A stretch of 64,000 nt of DNA from JANQGH01 sp039177555 (GCA_039177555.1 JBCDFV010000010.1:61413-125412), one strand, 5' to 3'; shown: positions 1-9,144, numbered from the stretch's first letter. Notes: generated from the sequence alone by a model not told the origin. Translations and numbers: made by a program.

Positions 1-570
1 CGACAGGATGCCGTAGACCAGGTTCATGGCGCCGATCTGGTCGGCGAAGCCGGCACCGGCGGGGATCGGCGGCTCATCACGCGGTCCGGTCAGCGAGGCA
101 AGGCCGGTGATGCCCTGGATCAGCATGTCCTGGCCCGGACGCTTCAGATACGGCCCGCTTTCGCCGTAGCCGGAGCCCGAGGCGTAGATGATGCGCGGGT
201 TGATCTTGGCGAAATCCTCGTAGCCATAACCCAGCCGGTCCATCACGCCGGGCCGGAAGTTCTGGACGACCACGTCGGCGGTTTCGGCGATGTGGTAGAG
301 GATCTCGCGCACGCGCGGCGATTTCAGGTCCAGCGCGATCGACCGCTTGTTGCGGTTCCAGGCCAGAAAGCAGGGGCTTTCCGTGCCGCCGACCCAGTCG
401 TTGAAAAAGGTCATGGAGCGGAAGAGGTCGCCAGGCCCCGCGCGTTCGACCTTGATGATGTCGGCACCCATGTCGCCGAGAAGCTGGGTCGCGAAGGGCC
501 CCTGCAAGAGATGGCTGAAATCCAGAACCTTGACGCCAGCAAGGGCGCGGTTGGGTGGGCTGTCGGTCAT
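1..570 (-). CDS. CaiB/BaiF-type (family III) CoA-transferase, N-terminal part
   Basis: The first 190 residues of a family III CoA-transferase, which moves CoA between acyl-CoA and a free acid in the cytoplasm. The N-terminus has the family pattern VLDFSHLLQGPFATQLLGDMGADIIKVE split over residues 15-42, the LDLK segment near residue 81, VVQNFRPG near 101-108, and the PGQDMLIQG stretch whose Asp148 matches the catalytic aspartate position. The start at 570 has an AGGAGA ribosome site. The gene continues past base 1, so about half is missing. It is the last visible gene of the minus-strand operon that includes a CUT2 importer and an SDR, so it may activate an imported or oxidised carboxylate. 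The substrate cannot be read from sequence. Confidence 0.9.
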   Translation of the reverse strand, partial: MTDSPPNRALAGVKVLDFSHLLQGPFATQLLGDMGADIIKVERAGPGDLFRSMTFFNDWVGGTESPCFLAWNRNKRSIALDLKSPRVREILYHIAETADVVVQNFRPGVMDRLGYGYEDFAKINPRIIYASGSGYGESGPYLKRPGQDMLIQGITGLASLTGPRDEPPIPAGAGFADQIGAMNLVYGILS

Positions 571-598
571 GACCGGTTCTCCTGGCGTTGCGCCAAGG

Positions 599-1384
599 CT
601 AGACAAGATCGGGGACGTAGCGCGGCGCGGCGGTCAGGCCGCCATCGACGCGCAGATCGGTCCCGGTGGTGAAGGCCGCCGTGTCGCTGGCCAGATAGAT
701 CGCCGCCTCGGCGATTTCCTCGGGCAGGCCGATGCGGCCGATCGGGTGCATCTTCACCCAGGCCTTGGCGACCTGCTCGCCCAGATCGGCGACGACCTTT
801 TCGTTCATCGGCGTGGCGATGGTGCCCGGCGAAATCGAGTTGACTCGGATACTGTGCGGCCCGAATTCCACGGCCATCTGGCGGGTCATGGCCATGATGG
901 CGCCCTTGGCGCCGGCATAGGCCGTCCAGCCGTCGAGGCCGATATGGCCTTGCGCGGACGCCATGTTGATGATGGCGCCGGACTTCTGGCGGATCATGTG
1001 CGGCAGGGCGAACTTGCAGCCGCGAAACACGCTGGTCAGGTTGACTTGCAAGAGGCGGTGCCACTGGTCGTCGGTCATCTCGTGCACCGGCATGCCGCCG
1101 ATGGCGATCGCGGCGTTGTTCACGAGAATGTCCAACCGGCCCCCATCGTTGGCGGCGGCCGCGACCAGCGCCTCAATGTCGCCGGCCTCACCGACATCGC
1201 AATGCTGGTAATGCACGGTCAGGCCTTCGCCGGCAAGCGTGTCCGCCAGAGCCTGGCCTTGCGCATCGTCGATGTCGCCGAAAAAGACGATGGCCCCTTC
1301 GTTGGCCATGCCGCGCACGATCGCGGCGCCAATGCCGTCGGCGCCGCCGGTGACCACGGCGACCTTGCCGTCAAGACGTGCCAT
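599..1384 (-). CDS. SDR family NAD(P)-dependent oxidoreductase
   Basis: A 261-residue classical short-chain dehydrogenase. It shows the TGGADGIG cofactor motif at residues 12-19, the NNAA motif near residue 89, a YAGAK catalytic Tyr-x-x-x-Lys, and the C-terminal VDGG strand. An acidic residue (GDIDD, about residues 36-40) at the end of beta strand 2 favours NAD over NADP. The start overlaps the end of the upstream permease gene by 14 bases and has a GGGGGG-rich ribosome site, so the two are translationally coupled. In this operon it probably oxidises a hydroxyl group of the imported compound before the CoA-transferase step; that role is inferred from context. Confidence 0.9.
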   Translation of the reverse strand: MARLDGKVAVVTGGADGIGAAIVRGMANEGAIVFFGDIDDAQGQALADTLAGEGLTVHYQHCDVGEAGDIEALVAAAANDGGRLDILVNNAAIAIGGMPVHEMTDDQWHRLLQVNLTSVFRGCKFALPHMIRQKSGAIINMASAQGHIGLDGWTAYAGAKGAIMAMTRQMAVEFGPHSIRVNSISPGTIATPMNEKVVADLGEQVAKAWVKMHPIGRIGLPEEIAEAAIYLASDTAAFTTGTDLRVDGGLTAAPRYVPDLV

Positions 1385-2393
1385 GGACGTGTTCCCCCCT
1401 TTCGCCCGCGGACCGGGTCCGCCGCTTCCATTCGTCGAAGGCGACGGCAGCGATGATGACCAGCCCGGTGATGACCAGTTGCCATTCCGTGTTCACATTC
1501 AGCATGCCCAGGCCGTTGGCCACGAAGGCGAGCACGAGCACGCCCAAGGCCATGCCAACCAGCGAGCCGATGCCGCCGGCCAGGCTGACGCCGCCGAGCA
1601 CGACGGCCGCCACGACCTGGAACTCGAACCCCGCTCCAGCGACGTATTGGGCCGAACCGACGCGCGACGCGAGCAGGATGCCGGCGACGCTGGCCAATGC
1701 GCCGGAGATGACGAAACAGGTGAATTTCACCCGCTTCACGTCGAAGCCGGCCAGGCGCGCGACCTCCGCATTGCCGCCGACCGCGTAGACCTTGCGGCCG
1801 AAGCGACGCCGCGTGAGCACGTAGATGAAGACCACCAGGGTAACGAGCGCAATGATCGCCGGGTACGGGACGAGGCCGAAGAAGCGGCCGTTGCCGATCT
1901 CGAAGAAGCTGTCGAGATAGACGCGGTCCGGGATCGCGGTCTTGCCGGTGTAGAGGTAGACGGCGCCGCGCAGCACGAACAGCGTGCCCAGGGTCACGAT
2001 CAGAGAGTTGATGCCGGCATAGGCGCTGAGGAAGCCGTTGATGGCGCCGATGGCGAGGCCGAGGGCCAACGCGGCGAGGATGCCGAGTTCCATGGAGCCG
2101 GTGAGGTTCATGATCTCGATCATCGGGATGGCGGCGGCCGCCAGGATCGAACCGATCGAGATGTCCACCTCGCCGGAGATGAAGACCATGGCGACGCCCA
2201 CACCGGCAATCATGGCCAGCGAGGCCTGCCCCAGCACGTTGGTGATGTTGATTGGGCTCAGGAAGTACTCAGAACTGACGCTGAAAAACGCGATGATTAC
2301 GACCAGGGCGATGGCCAGGCCCGCCTCATTGCGGGCAGCGAGCCGTCGCCAAAGGGGCGTTCTTAGCGCCGAGGAGTCAGCCGATGGCGGCAT
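1371..2393 (-). CDS. Ribose-type (CUT2) ABC transporter permease
   Basis: A polytopic inner-membrane permease of the RbsC/XylH type, about 340 residues with 8-10 hydrophobic segments. The hallmark segment SGEVDISIGSI lies near residue 90 and the family motif GGNAEVARLAGF follows in the second half. I chose the ATG at 2393 because an AGGAGG site sits about 10 bases before it; a start at 2450 would extend a poorly conserved leader far into the ATPase gene. It overlaps the ATPase gene by 17 bases. It is the second of two permeases in this operon, suggesting a heterodimeric channel with the protein at 3890-4900. Confidence 0.92.
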   Translation of the reverse strand: MPPSADSSALRTPLWRRLAARNEAGLAIALVVIIAFFSVSSEYFLSPINITNVLGQASLAMIAGVGVAMVFISGEVDISIGSILAAAAIPMIEIMNLTGSMELGILAALALGLAIGAINGFLSAYAGINSLIVTLGTLFVLRGAVYLYTGKTAIPDRVYLDSFFEIGNGRFFGLVPYPAIIALVTLVVFIYVLTRRRFGRKVYAVGGNAEVARLAGFDVKRVKFTCFVISGALASVAGILLASRVGSAQYVAGAGFEFQVVAAVVLGGVSLAGGIGSLVGMALGVLVLAFVANGLGMLNVNTEWQLVITGLVIIAAVAFDEWKRRTRSAGERGEHVHGTS

Positions 2394-3900
2394 TGAGGAT
2401 TGCCTCCTGGTTGGCGTCTTCCCGGGACATCTCGGCCGTGATGCCGCCATTGGCCATGACCATGATGCGGTCGCTCAGGCCCAACAGCTCAGGCATTTCC
2501 GAGGTCATCATCAAGACCGCCAGGCCTTGGGCTGCCAGCTCGTCGATCAGCATGAAGATCTCGGTTTTCGCACCGATATCGATGCCGCGCGTCGGCTCGT
2601 CGAGGATGATGACCTTCAGCCCGCGCATCAGCCAGCGGGACAGCACGACCTTTTGCTGGTTGCCGCCGGAGAGGTTGCGCACCTGGCGGTCCAGGCTGGG
2701 CGTGCGCACGCGGAAGCGGTCGACGAACGACGTGCTTTGCTTGCGCTCCTCCCGGTCGTCGATGAAGCCGGCGTGGGAGAGCTGGCTGAGTGACGCCAGC
2801 GACATGTTGTGCATCACCGACATGCCGAGCACGAGACCCTCTTCCTTGCGGTCCTCGGTCAGAAGGCCGATGCCGAGATCGACGGCGCGGGCCGGGTTAT
2901 GCGGCCGCAAATCCTGGCCGTCGACGCGGACTGAGCCGGCATCGACCCGATCGTAACCGACGATGGCCTTGGCCAGTTCCGTGCGGCCGGCGCCCATTAG
3001 GCCGAAAAAGCCGATCACCTCGCCCGCGCGCGCATTCAGGCTGACATCGCGCAGCTTGGCGCTGGTCAAGCCGTCGACCTGCAGGACCGTGTCGCCGATC
3101 GTGTGTTCGCGGGTGCGCGGGTAGAGGTCCTCGATCGTGCGGCCGACCATGTGCTCAATCAGCGAGGCGTGGTCGTGGTCCTCGATCGGCAGGCTGGAAA
3201 TCAGGTTGCCGTCGCGCAGGACCGTGACCGTGTCGGCGATCTCGAAGACCTCTTCCAGCTTGTGGCTGACATAGATGACGGCCATGCCCATGCCGGTCAG
3301 GCGGCGGATGACGTCGAACAGCAGCTTGATTTCGTTGGGCGTCAGCGACGAGGTCGGCTCATCCATGACGACGATGCGCGCCTGCTGGGAGACCGCGCGG
3401 GCGATCTCGACCATCTGCTGCTGGCTGATCGGCAGGTCGCCTGTCCGCGCGCCGGGATCGATGGCGAAGCCGACCCGGTCGAACAGCTCGGCGGCCTCGC
3501 GCCGGATGCGGCGCCAGTCCAGCGAGCCGAGCCGACCGACCGGCAAATCCTCCAGCGCGATGTTCTCCGCGACGCTGAATTCCGGGATCAGCGAGATTTC
3601 CTGGAACACGACCTTGATGCCCAGGTCCAGCGCATCGCGCGGCGAACGGATGTCGGCGGCCTCGCCACCGATCGTGATCGTGCCGGCGTCCTTGGTGTAG
3701 GCGCCGGCCAGGATCTTGATCAGGGTCGACTTGCCGGCGCCGTTTTCGCCCATCAACGCGTGCACGGACCCGGCGCGTACCGTCATGCTGACATCGTTCA
3801 GCGCCAGCACACCCGGGAACGCCTTGCTAACGCCGGAGACTTCCAGCACCGGCGCGGCCTCCGCCGCCGGCCGGTCCAATATGGCCGCGTCAGGTTGCAT
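2377..3900 (-). CDS. Sugar-type ABC transporter ATP-binding protein, two ABC domains (RbsA/MglA family)
   Basis: A 507-residue fused double ATPase that powers the CUT2 importer. The first half has Walker A GENGAGKST (about residues 50-58) and Walker B VVMDEPTSSLTPNE. The second half has the characteristic degenerate P-loop region GLMGAGRTEL, the strict CUT2 signature LSGGNQQKVVLSRWL and Walker B IILDEPTRGIDIGAK. Length and domain order are as in RbsA, MglA and XylG. It overlaps the permease upstream (11 bases) and the permease downstream (17 bases), so the three are translationally coupled. Confidence 0.95.
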   Translation of the reverse strand: MQPDAAILDRPAAEAAPVLEVSGVSKAFPGVLALNDVSMTVRAGSVHALMGENGAGKSTLIKILAGAYTKDAGTITIGGEAADIRSPRDALDLGIKVVFQEISLIPEFSVAENIALEDLPVGRLGSLDWRRIRREAAELFDRVGFAIDPGARTGDLPISQQQMVEIARAVSQQARIVVMDEPTSSLTPNEIKLLFDVIRRLTGMGMAVIYVSHKLEEVFEIADTVTVLRDGNLISSLPIEDHDHASLIEHMVGRTIEDLYPRTREHTIGDTVLQVDGLTSAKLRDVSLNARAGEVIGFFGLMGAGRTELAKAIVGYDRVDAGSVRVDGQDLRPHNPARAVDLGIGLLTEDRKEEGLVLGMSVMHNMSLASLSQLSHAGFIDDREERKQSTSFVDRFRVRTPSLDRQVRNLSGGNQQKVVLSRWLMRGLKVIILDEPTRGIDIGAKTEIFMLIDELAAQGLAVLMMTSEMPELLGLSDRIMVMANGGITAEMSREDANQEAILNAAIG

Positions 3901-4900
3901 GGCGCTTCTTTCGGACCTGGTCCAGATAGACGGCGATGATGATGATGACGCCGGGCACGACGATCTGCAGGTCCTGGTTCAGGCCCAGAATGATGATGCC
4001 ATTGTCGATCACCTCCAGGATCAAGACGCCCAGCAAGGTGCCGAACAGCGTGCCCTCGCCGCCATAGAGGCTGGTGCCGCCGAGGATGACGGCGGCGACC
4101 ACGATCAGCTCGAACCCGCGTCCGGCGGTCGGCTGGCCCGCATTCATCAACGACGACAGGATCAGGCCGGTGATGCCGACCAGGATGCCGGTGATGACAA
4201 AGGCGGCGATCTTCAGCTGGGTGGATCTGAGGCCGGACAGCCGCGCGGCCTTGGGGTTGCCGCCGACGGCAAACAGCTTGCGCCCGAATGTCGTTTTGGC
4301 CAGCGCGATCCAGGCGACGACGAAGGCAACGAAGGCGATCACGACTGGCACCGGCAGGCCGAGGACGTAGCCGGCGCCGACCTCCGGAAACAGGCCGATC
4401 TGATGGTGGTTCTGCACCGCCTCGCGCGAAAAGATGAAGACGCTGCCTTGCAGGATCATCAAGGACGCGATGGTCGCGATCAAAGAGTTCACCCGCAGGA
4501 TGGTGACGACGAAGCCGTTGAATAGGCCGACGGCGGCGGCGAACAGGATGCCGGCCACGGCACCGAGCGCGAGGCTGCCGGTCTGGTTCATGACGTCCAT
4601 CGCCACCAGGCCGGTGAAGGCCATGGATGCGCCGACGGACAGGTCGACCTCGCCGGAAATCAACAGCAGGGTCATGCCGACGGCCACGATCAGCACCATG
4701 GAGGCCTGGCGCAGAATCGCGACGATGTTGTCGCCGGAATAAAAGTCGCTGGACCCGATCGACATGGCGAGACACAGCAGCACCAGGATGCCGACCAGCA
4801 CGATCTGCCGGTTGGCCAGCAGGGCAGCCACAAGGCCGCGCTTTTGCTGTTCACCCGTTGGTGACGTGGCCCCTGGCACGGAAATCCGTGCGTCGCTCAT
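3890..4900 (-). CDS. Ribose-type (CUT2) ABC transporter permease
   Basis: A 336-residue inner-membrane permease of the RbsC family. The segment LISGEVDLSVGASMAF (about residues 82-97) and the later FAVGGNPKAARLSGL are the family landmarks; about nine hydrophobic helices are visible. The ATG at 4900 follows an AAGGAGA site. It lies 68 bases after the binding-protein gene, with a GC hairpin between them, and overlaps the ATPase gene downstream. It works with the second permease at 1371-2393. Confidence 0.93.
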   Translation of the reverse strand: MSDARISVPGATSPTGEQQKRGLVAALLANRQIVLVGILVLLCLAMSIGSSDFYSGDNIVAILRQASMVLIVAVGMTLLLISGEVDLSVGASMAFTGLVAMDVMNQTGSLALGAVAGILFAAAVGLFNGFVVTILRVNSLIATIASLMILQGSVFIFSREAVQNHHQIGLFPEVGAGYVLGLPVPVVIAFVAFVVAWIALAKTTFGRKLFAVGGNPKAARLSGLRSTQLKIAAFVITGILVGITGLILSSLMNAGQPTAGRGFELIVVAAVILGGTSLYGGEGTLFGTLLGVLILEVIDNGIIILGLNQDLQIVVPGVIIIIAVYLDQVRKKRHAT

Positions 4901-4922
4901 CCGATCGTCTCCTTAAACGGAC

Positions 4923-4954
4923 GCCGGCCAGCCGCCCGCGAACGGCTGCCGGCC
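4923..4954 (-). promoter_or_regulatory. GC-rich hairpin between binding-protein gene and permease gene
   Basis: The arms GCCGGCCAGCCG (4923-4934) and CGGCTGCCGGCC (4943-4954) pair with one bulge around an 8-base loop, and no T-run follows. It sits directly after the substrate-binding-protein stop codon. In importer operons such stems often protect the upstream mRNA and lower expression of the permease; that role is inferred. Confidence 0.5.
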
Positions 4955-4968
4955 GGGTCCAGGCTCAC

Positions 4969-6000
4969 TCAGTTCTCGAGATCGGCGGCGTACATCATGC
5001 ACTCCGCCGGCGGCTCGAGCGCGTTGACGGCATCCCAATTGATCGAACGGGACGAGCCGTCATAGTCGTAATAGTTCTGCCAGCTATCGGTCGTCAGCGT
5101 CGTCGTCGGGCTGACGATGTGTTCCGGCAGTTCCTCACCATTGTACATCGAGACGGCGGCGTTCATGGCCGTGAAGCCGACCTTCTCCGGGAACATGGCC
5201 GCTTCCAGCTCGTAGGAATTGTCCTGCTGCATCTCGTTGATGAAGGCGAGGCCCTCACCACCCGTGCCGACGGTCAAGAGATTGTCCTCCGGCAAATCGT
5301 TCGCGCGCCAGGCCTGCAGGCCGCCGATCGCGGAACTGTCGTTGATGCCATAGATGACGTTGATGTTGTTGTCGGCCGACAGCGCCGCCATCGAGACCTC
5401 AAGCGCCCGATCGGGATTGCCGCCGCCGTCAAGATCATGGACCAGTTCGGCGTCCGGCACCTGGGTGCGGATGCCGTCCATGAAGCCCTGGCTGCGCAAG
5501 ACCGTGGCCGACAACAGCGGCAGGCCGACATTCATCACCCGCGCCTCGCCGCCGAGGTGTTCGTTGACATACTCGCCGGCGGCCACGCCCGCGTGATAGC
5601 CGGTGTCGTAGTCGCAGATGGCGACCAGCGTATCCATGCCGACGACCGGGTTGCCTTCCAGCACGACCGGCGTGCCGTTGGCGCGCGCACGGCGCAGGAT
5701 CGGCACCACGCCTTCCTCGTTCACCGGCGTGATGATCATCACGTCGACGCCCCGGGCCATGAAGTCCTCGGCGGCCGAGACCTGACGCGCGATGTCGAGA
5801 TTGGCGTCCAGCACTTCCAGCTCGATGCCCAGCTCGTCGGCGCGGTCCTGCATGCCGCCGATGACGTTCTGATACCATTCATGGGTGGCGTAGTTGACGA
5901 TGTAGCCGACGCGCTGCGGCACGTCTTGCGCGGCAGCGGTGGTGACCGCCGCGACCGTGAGCGCGGAACCGATCAGTAGAGATTTGGTTAACGATTTCAT
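4969..6000 (-). CDS. Periplasmic sugar-binding protein of the RbsB type
   Basis: A 343-residue periplasmic binding protein (peripla_BP_4/RbsB fold). It begins with a Sec signal peptide (basic MKSLTK, hydrophobic core, AAAQ cleavage site near residue 25). The mature part starts with VGYIVNYATHEWYQNVIGGM, and DVMIITPVNEEGVVPILRRA is the family pattern for the ligand-cleft strand. It captures the substrate for the two permeases and the double ATPase downstream. The start overlaps the IclR stop codon (ATGA) and has a GGAG ribosome site. The ligand is unknown; sugars, sugar alcohols and autoinducer-like molecules all use this family. Confidence 0.93.
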   Translation of the reverse strand: MKSLTKSLLIGSALTVAAVTTAAAQDVPQRVGYIVNYATHEWYQNVIGGMQDRADELGIELEVLDANLDIARQVSAAEDFMARGVDVMIITPVNEEGVVPILRRARANGTPVVLEGNPVVGMDTLVAICDYDTGYHAGVAAGEYVNEHLGGEARVMNVGLPLLSATVLRSQGFMDGIRTQVPDAELVHDLDGGGNPDRALEVSMAALSADNNINVIYGINDSSAIGGLQAWRANDLPEDNLLTVGTGGEGLAFINEMQQDNSYELEAAMFPEKVGFTAMNAAVSMYNGEELPEHIVSPTTTLTTDSWQNYYDYDGSSRSINWDAVNALEPPAECMMYAADLEN

Positions 6001-6929
6001 GGCGTTTGCTCCATTTTCCGTGTGCCTTTCCTGCCCGACTTCTGCTTCTGTCGGATCTCATCAGAGGGGGACTTTCCTCCGGCCGGGATCGCGCCCGGCA
6101 GTTTCGTTGACGTGTCGGTCGGGGCTGGACAGCCCAGGCCGTCCGAAATCGCGCGGGCGGTTTCGCCCACGACGAGGCTGGCGCGATCGATGTCCGGGCC
6201 CTCGCCATATTGCGGCAGGTACGGCAGCGTCAGCGCCGCCGCGACCTGACCCAAATGATCGCGCACCGGATACGAGATGTTGTGAATGCCGGCGACCGTC
6301 AGCGAGGGCCGCAGATCCATGCCGTTGTGTCTCACCGTGTCGATCATCTGGGCGAGCCGGTCGGCGGCCGCGGGATCGTCGTTTTCGGCCGTGAGCCGCG
6401 CCAGCATGGCGGCACGCTGCTCATCGGGCAGGAAGGTCAGCAAGACGGCGCCCGAACTGGTTTCCGCGATCGGAAACCGGCTGCCGATGGCGACGCCGTA
6501 GCGCATGCGCCGGGGCGAGTCGACCTGCAGCACGATCAGGATGTCGTCGCCGTCCAGAATGGCGAGATGACAGCTTTGCCCGGTTCGGTCGGCCATCTTG
6601 CGCATGGCCGGCAGCGCCACGTCCGTCAGCCGACGCAGCGGCTGTTGCTGATGCGCCAGTTCGAACATCTTCGGCGACAGGCGCAGCCGGTCGGACGCGG
6701 CGGCGGTTTGCAGCCAACCGCGCCCCAACAGCAGTTGAATGACCCGGTAAATCTCGTGGATCGAGCGGCCGACGCCGGCGGCGATCTCGCTCTGTGTCAG
6801 GCCGGGGCCGCCCTGCCCGGCCATGAACTCCAGAATATCCAGCGCCTTTTCAGCGGCCGGGGCGCGGTAGGCCCGGCGCTCGCTTTCCAGGGCCGGCGCG
6901 TCAGTCCGGGCTGCCGCCGCGCCGGTCAT
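5997..6929 (-). CDS. IclR family transcriptional regulator
   Basis: A protein of about 310 residues with an N-terminal winged helix (AAEKALDILEFMAGQGG ... LTQSEIAAGVGRSIHEIYRVIQLL) and an IclR effector domain (LQVDSPRRMRYGVAIGSRFPIAETSSGAVLL). I chose the ATG at 6929 because it forms an ATGA overlap with the stop of the preceding gene; an in-frame start at 7037 would add 36 unlike residues. It overlaps the next gene in the same way. The regulator is embedded in the operon it presumably controls, so its own level follows operon expression. Confidence 0.9.
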   Translation of the reverse strand: MTGAAAARTDAPALESERRAYRAPAAEKALDILEFMAGQGGPGLTQSEIAAGVGRSIHEIYRVIQLLLGRGWLQTAAASDRLRLSPKMFELAHQQQPLRRLTDVALPAMRKMADRTGQSCHLAILDGDDILIVLQVDSPRRMRYGVAIGSRFPIAETSSGAVLLTFLPDEQRAAMLARLTAENDDPAAADRLAQMIDTVRHNGMDLRPSLTVAGIHNISYPVRDHLGQVAAALTLPYLPQYGEGPDIDRASLVVGETARAISDGLGCPAPTDTSTKLPGAIPAGGKSPSDEIRQKQKSGRKGTRKMEQTP

Positions 6930-8104
6930 GCCGCGTGCTCCGCGTCCGCCAGGCAGCTTTCGAAGCACAGGTTCAGCCGATCCGCCATGCGCGCATCGCC
7001 AGAGGCGTCGCCATTGGCCAGATGGTCCGACACCCATTCGGCCGATTGCCGGAAAAAGTCGATGAAGCCCGGCGCCGTCGGCCGGAGATAGGCGTTTTGC
7101 AGCGTTTGCCTGGTGGCCGAGAAGAAGCCGCCAACGGCCGCGTCCGCATCCGTGTCGGACCAGGCCGCCAGGCTACCCGGCTGGCCGCCATGGCGCACAT
7201 AGTCGCCGGATTGATAGTCCCGGCCGCACAGGAACATGGCATAGTCGAACGCCGCCCGCGGGTTGGCCGACCGTGCGCAGATGCCGATCCCGGCGCCGCC
7301 CAGCAAGGCGCCCGAGGCGGCGCCATCGACGCCGGGAATGTCCGCGAACGCCAAGCGTCTGTCGCGGTCCGGCACGGCGTAGTTCACGTAGCCGAATCCG
7401 TAGGGCACATAGACCACATCGTCGGCGGCCGACATGTGGTCGTAGCAGGCGATCGGGTTCCAGCGCTGACTGTCCGGATGTGCAACCGAACGCAACCGGC
7501 GTAGCGGTTCCATCGCTTCGGCGAACTGCCGCGGCGTCAGAAATGGCGCCTTGCGCGATGGCAGATGGCCCAGCCCGGCAGATATCGTCAGCAAGGTGCA
7601 CATCACATCGGTCGGCACCGAGGGCCAGCCGACGAACATGCCGGCCGCGCGAACGCTCTCGGCCAGATCGAAGACCTGATCGAGGGTTCGCGGCGGCACG
7701 TCGGCAAATCGCGACAACAGGTCCGGCCGATAGGCGGTGACCTGGGCCGCGCCGTCGATCGGCAGCGCCCAGATGCCGCCGCCAAATCCGTAGGATTGCC
7801 AGGATGGCCCGAGTGAGTCGTCGGCAAAGGAAGCGATCTGATCGGCAGACAGGAACCGCGTCAGGTCAAGCATCAGACCGTCGCGCGCCACCTCGCCGAC
7901 AAAGGGATGATCATAGATGACGAGGTCATAGTCGGCCGTCGGACCGTCCAAGCGGCCCTCGCCGAATTCCCAAAGGCTGCGCCGGTGCCACGTCACCTGG
8001 ATGTCGGGCTGTAACGCGCGATAGGCCGGCACACTGGCCTCCAGCGGCCCCCAGCACCGTCTGTGGTCCCACGCCAACCCGCGCAATTGGATCGCACTCG
8101 ACAT
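6926..8104 (-). CDS. Extracellular-solute-binding-like protein lacking a signal peptide
   Basis: A 392-residue protein resembling family 1 (sugar) solute-binding proteins, with regions such as GGIWALPIDGAAQVTAYRPDLL and the C-terminal AFDYAMFLCG typical of the fold. It starts MSSAIQLRGLAWDHRRCWGPL and has no hydrophobic signal, so it should stay in the cytoplasm. A strong GGGGAGGG ribosome site fixes the start at 8104. It is the first gene of an operon that already contains a proper RbsB-type binding protein. It may act as an intracellular ligand sensor or carrier; I know no proven function for this branch. Confidence 0.75.
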   Translation of the reverse strand: MSSAIQLRGLAWDHRRCWGPLEASVPAYRALQPDIQVTWHRRSLWEFGEGRLDGPTADYDLVIYDHPFVGEVARDGLMLDLTRFLSADQIASFADDSLGPSWQSYGFGGGIWALPIDGAAQVTAYRPDLLSRFADVPPRTLDQVFDLAESVRAAGMFVGWPSVPTDVMCTLLTISAGLGHLPSRKAPFLTPRQFAEAMEPLRRLRSVAHPDSQRWNPIACYDHMSAADDVVYVPYGFGYVNYAVPDRDRRLAFADIPGVDGAASGALLGGAGIGICARSANPRAAFDYAMFLCGRDYQSGDYVRHGGQPGSLAAWSDTDADAAVGGFFSATRQTLQNAYLRPTAPGFIDFFRQSAEWVSDHLANGDASGDARMADRLNLCFESCLADAEHAA

Positions 8105-8151
8105 CGGCCCTCCCCTGCCTCAATCGACGGGGAGCAAACCACAGTTTTTCA

Positions 8152-8179
8152 TTTGTACAAAGAGTTTTCTTATATGCAA
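8152..8179 (-). promoter_or_regulatory. Probable promoter with TTTGTACAAA palindrome ahead of the CUT2 operon
   Basis: Reading the minus strand, TTGCAT (complement of 8174-8179) is followed after 16 bases by TACAAA (complement of 8152-8157), in a clearly AT-rich stretch. The -10 element overlaps the perfect palindrome TTTGTACAAA (8152-8161), a candidate operator for the IclR regulator of this operon. Confidence 0.45.
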
Positions 8180-8203
8180 AGCTCTTGAGGATGGTCTCCG
8201 CGG

Positions 8204-9091
8204 CTAGGCCGCCTGCGGACGCGACGTGGCGGCCCCGTGTTCGAGCGCGGAAACGATGTGCTCGCCGAGGCGTAGCGCGGGCGGCGACAAGGTGCCGGGC
8301 GCCCGGATCAAGGCAATTTCGGTGTCGGCCAGGTCCGGCAGCTCGGCACCGGACTCCATGGTGACGATGTCCGGCGGGATCATCTCGCGCGGCAACACGG
8401 TCAGGCCGAGGCCGGCGCGAACGGCCGCCTGGGCGCCCGCCAGGCTGGTGCTGGTATAGGCGATGCGCCAGCGGCGGCCGGCCTGGTCCAGGGCCGAAAG
8501 CGCGCGCTTGCGATAGACGCAAGGATGGGGCGAAACGACCAGGGGCAACGGGTCGCGTTCCGCCATGAAATGGTCGATCGCGGCCCAGACCAGAGGCTCA
8601 CGCCAGACCCGGGTTCCCGCCAGGGGACCGAGCCTTTCGCGCTTCACCAGAACCAGCTCGAACTCTCCGCCGTGAAACCGTTCCAGCAGGTTGAGCGTGA
8701 GATCAGTGGTCACCTCCAAGGCAACGCGGGGATAGGCGCTGGCGAAGGCGGCCAGCACGTCGGGCAGATGGACCGTGGCAAAATCCTCCGGCGTGCCGAG
8801 GCGAACGGTGCCCTCAAGCTCCGGCTCCAGCACGCGGGCGACAATCTCGTCGTTCAGTCGCAACAACTGGCGGCAATAGGCGAGCACGGTTTCGCCCTCG
8901 GCCGTGACGCGCACGCGATGGGCGTTGCGGTCGAGGATCTTGGTGCCAAGCGCGTCTTCCAGCCGCTTCATCTGCAGGCTGATGGTCGATTGGGTGCGCC
9001 CCAACCGCTCCGCGGCGCGCGTGAAATTACCCGCGTCGGCGATGGTGGCGAAGGTTCGCAGCAGATCGATGTCCAGATTTTTCAGCGGCAC
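8204..9091 (-). CDS. LysR family transcriptional regulator
   Basis: About 295 residues: an N-terminal HTH (LDIDLLRTFATIADAGNFTRAAERLGRTQSTISLQ split over the first 35 residues) and a C-terminal effector-binding domain. The start is uncertain. The GTG at 9091 gives VPLKNLDIDLL and has an AAAGGA site 11 bases before it; an earlier in-frame GTG at 9130 has no ribosome site. It is divergent from icd, with a TTGG-N5-CCAA site between them, so it may control icd, itself, or both. The effector is unknown. Confidence 0.9.
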   Translation of the reverse strand: MPLKNLDIDLLRTFATIADAGNFTRAAERLGRTQSTISLQMKRLEDALGTKILDRNAHRVRVTAEGETVLAYCRQLLRLNDEIVARVLEPELEGTVRLGTPEDFATVHLPDVLAAFASAYPRVALEVTTDLTLNLLERFHGGEFELVLVKRERLGPLAGTRVWREPLVWAAIDHFMAERDPLPLVVSPHPCVYRKRALSALDQAGRRWRIAYTSTSLAGAQAAVRAGLGLTVLPREMIPPDIVTMESGAELPDLADTEIALIRAPGTLSPPALRLGEHIVSALEHGAATSRPQAA

Positions 9092-9144
9092 GGGGTGTCT
9101 TGTCCTTTCGAAAGCGGGCCGATCGCACACTTCGGAGAACTAGC

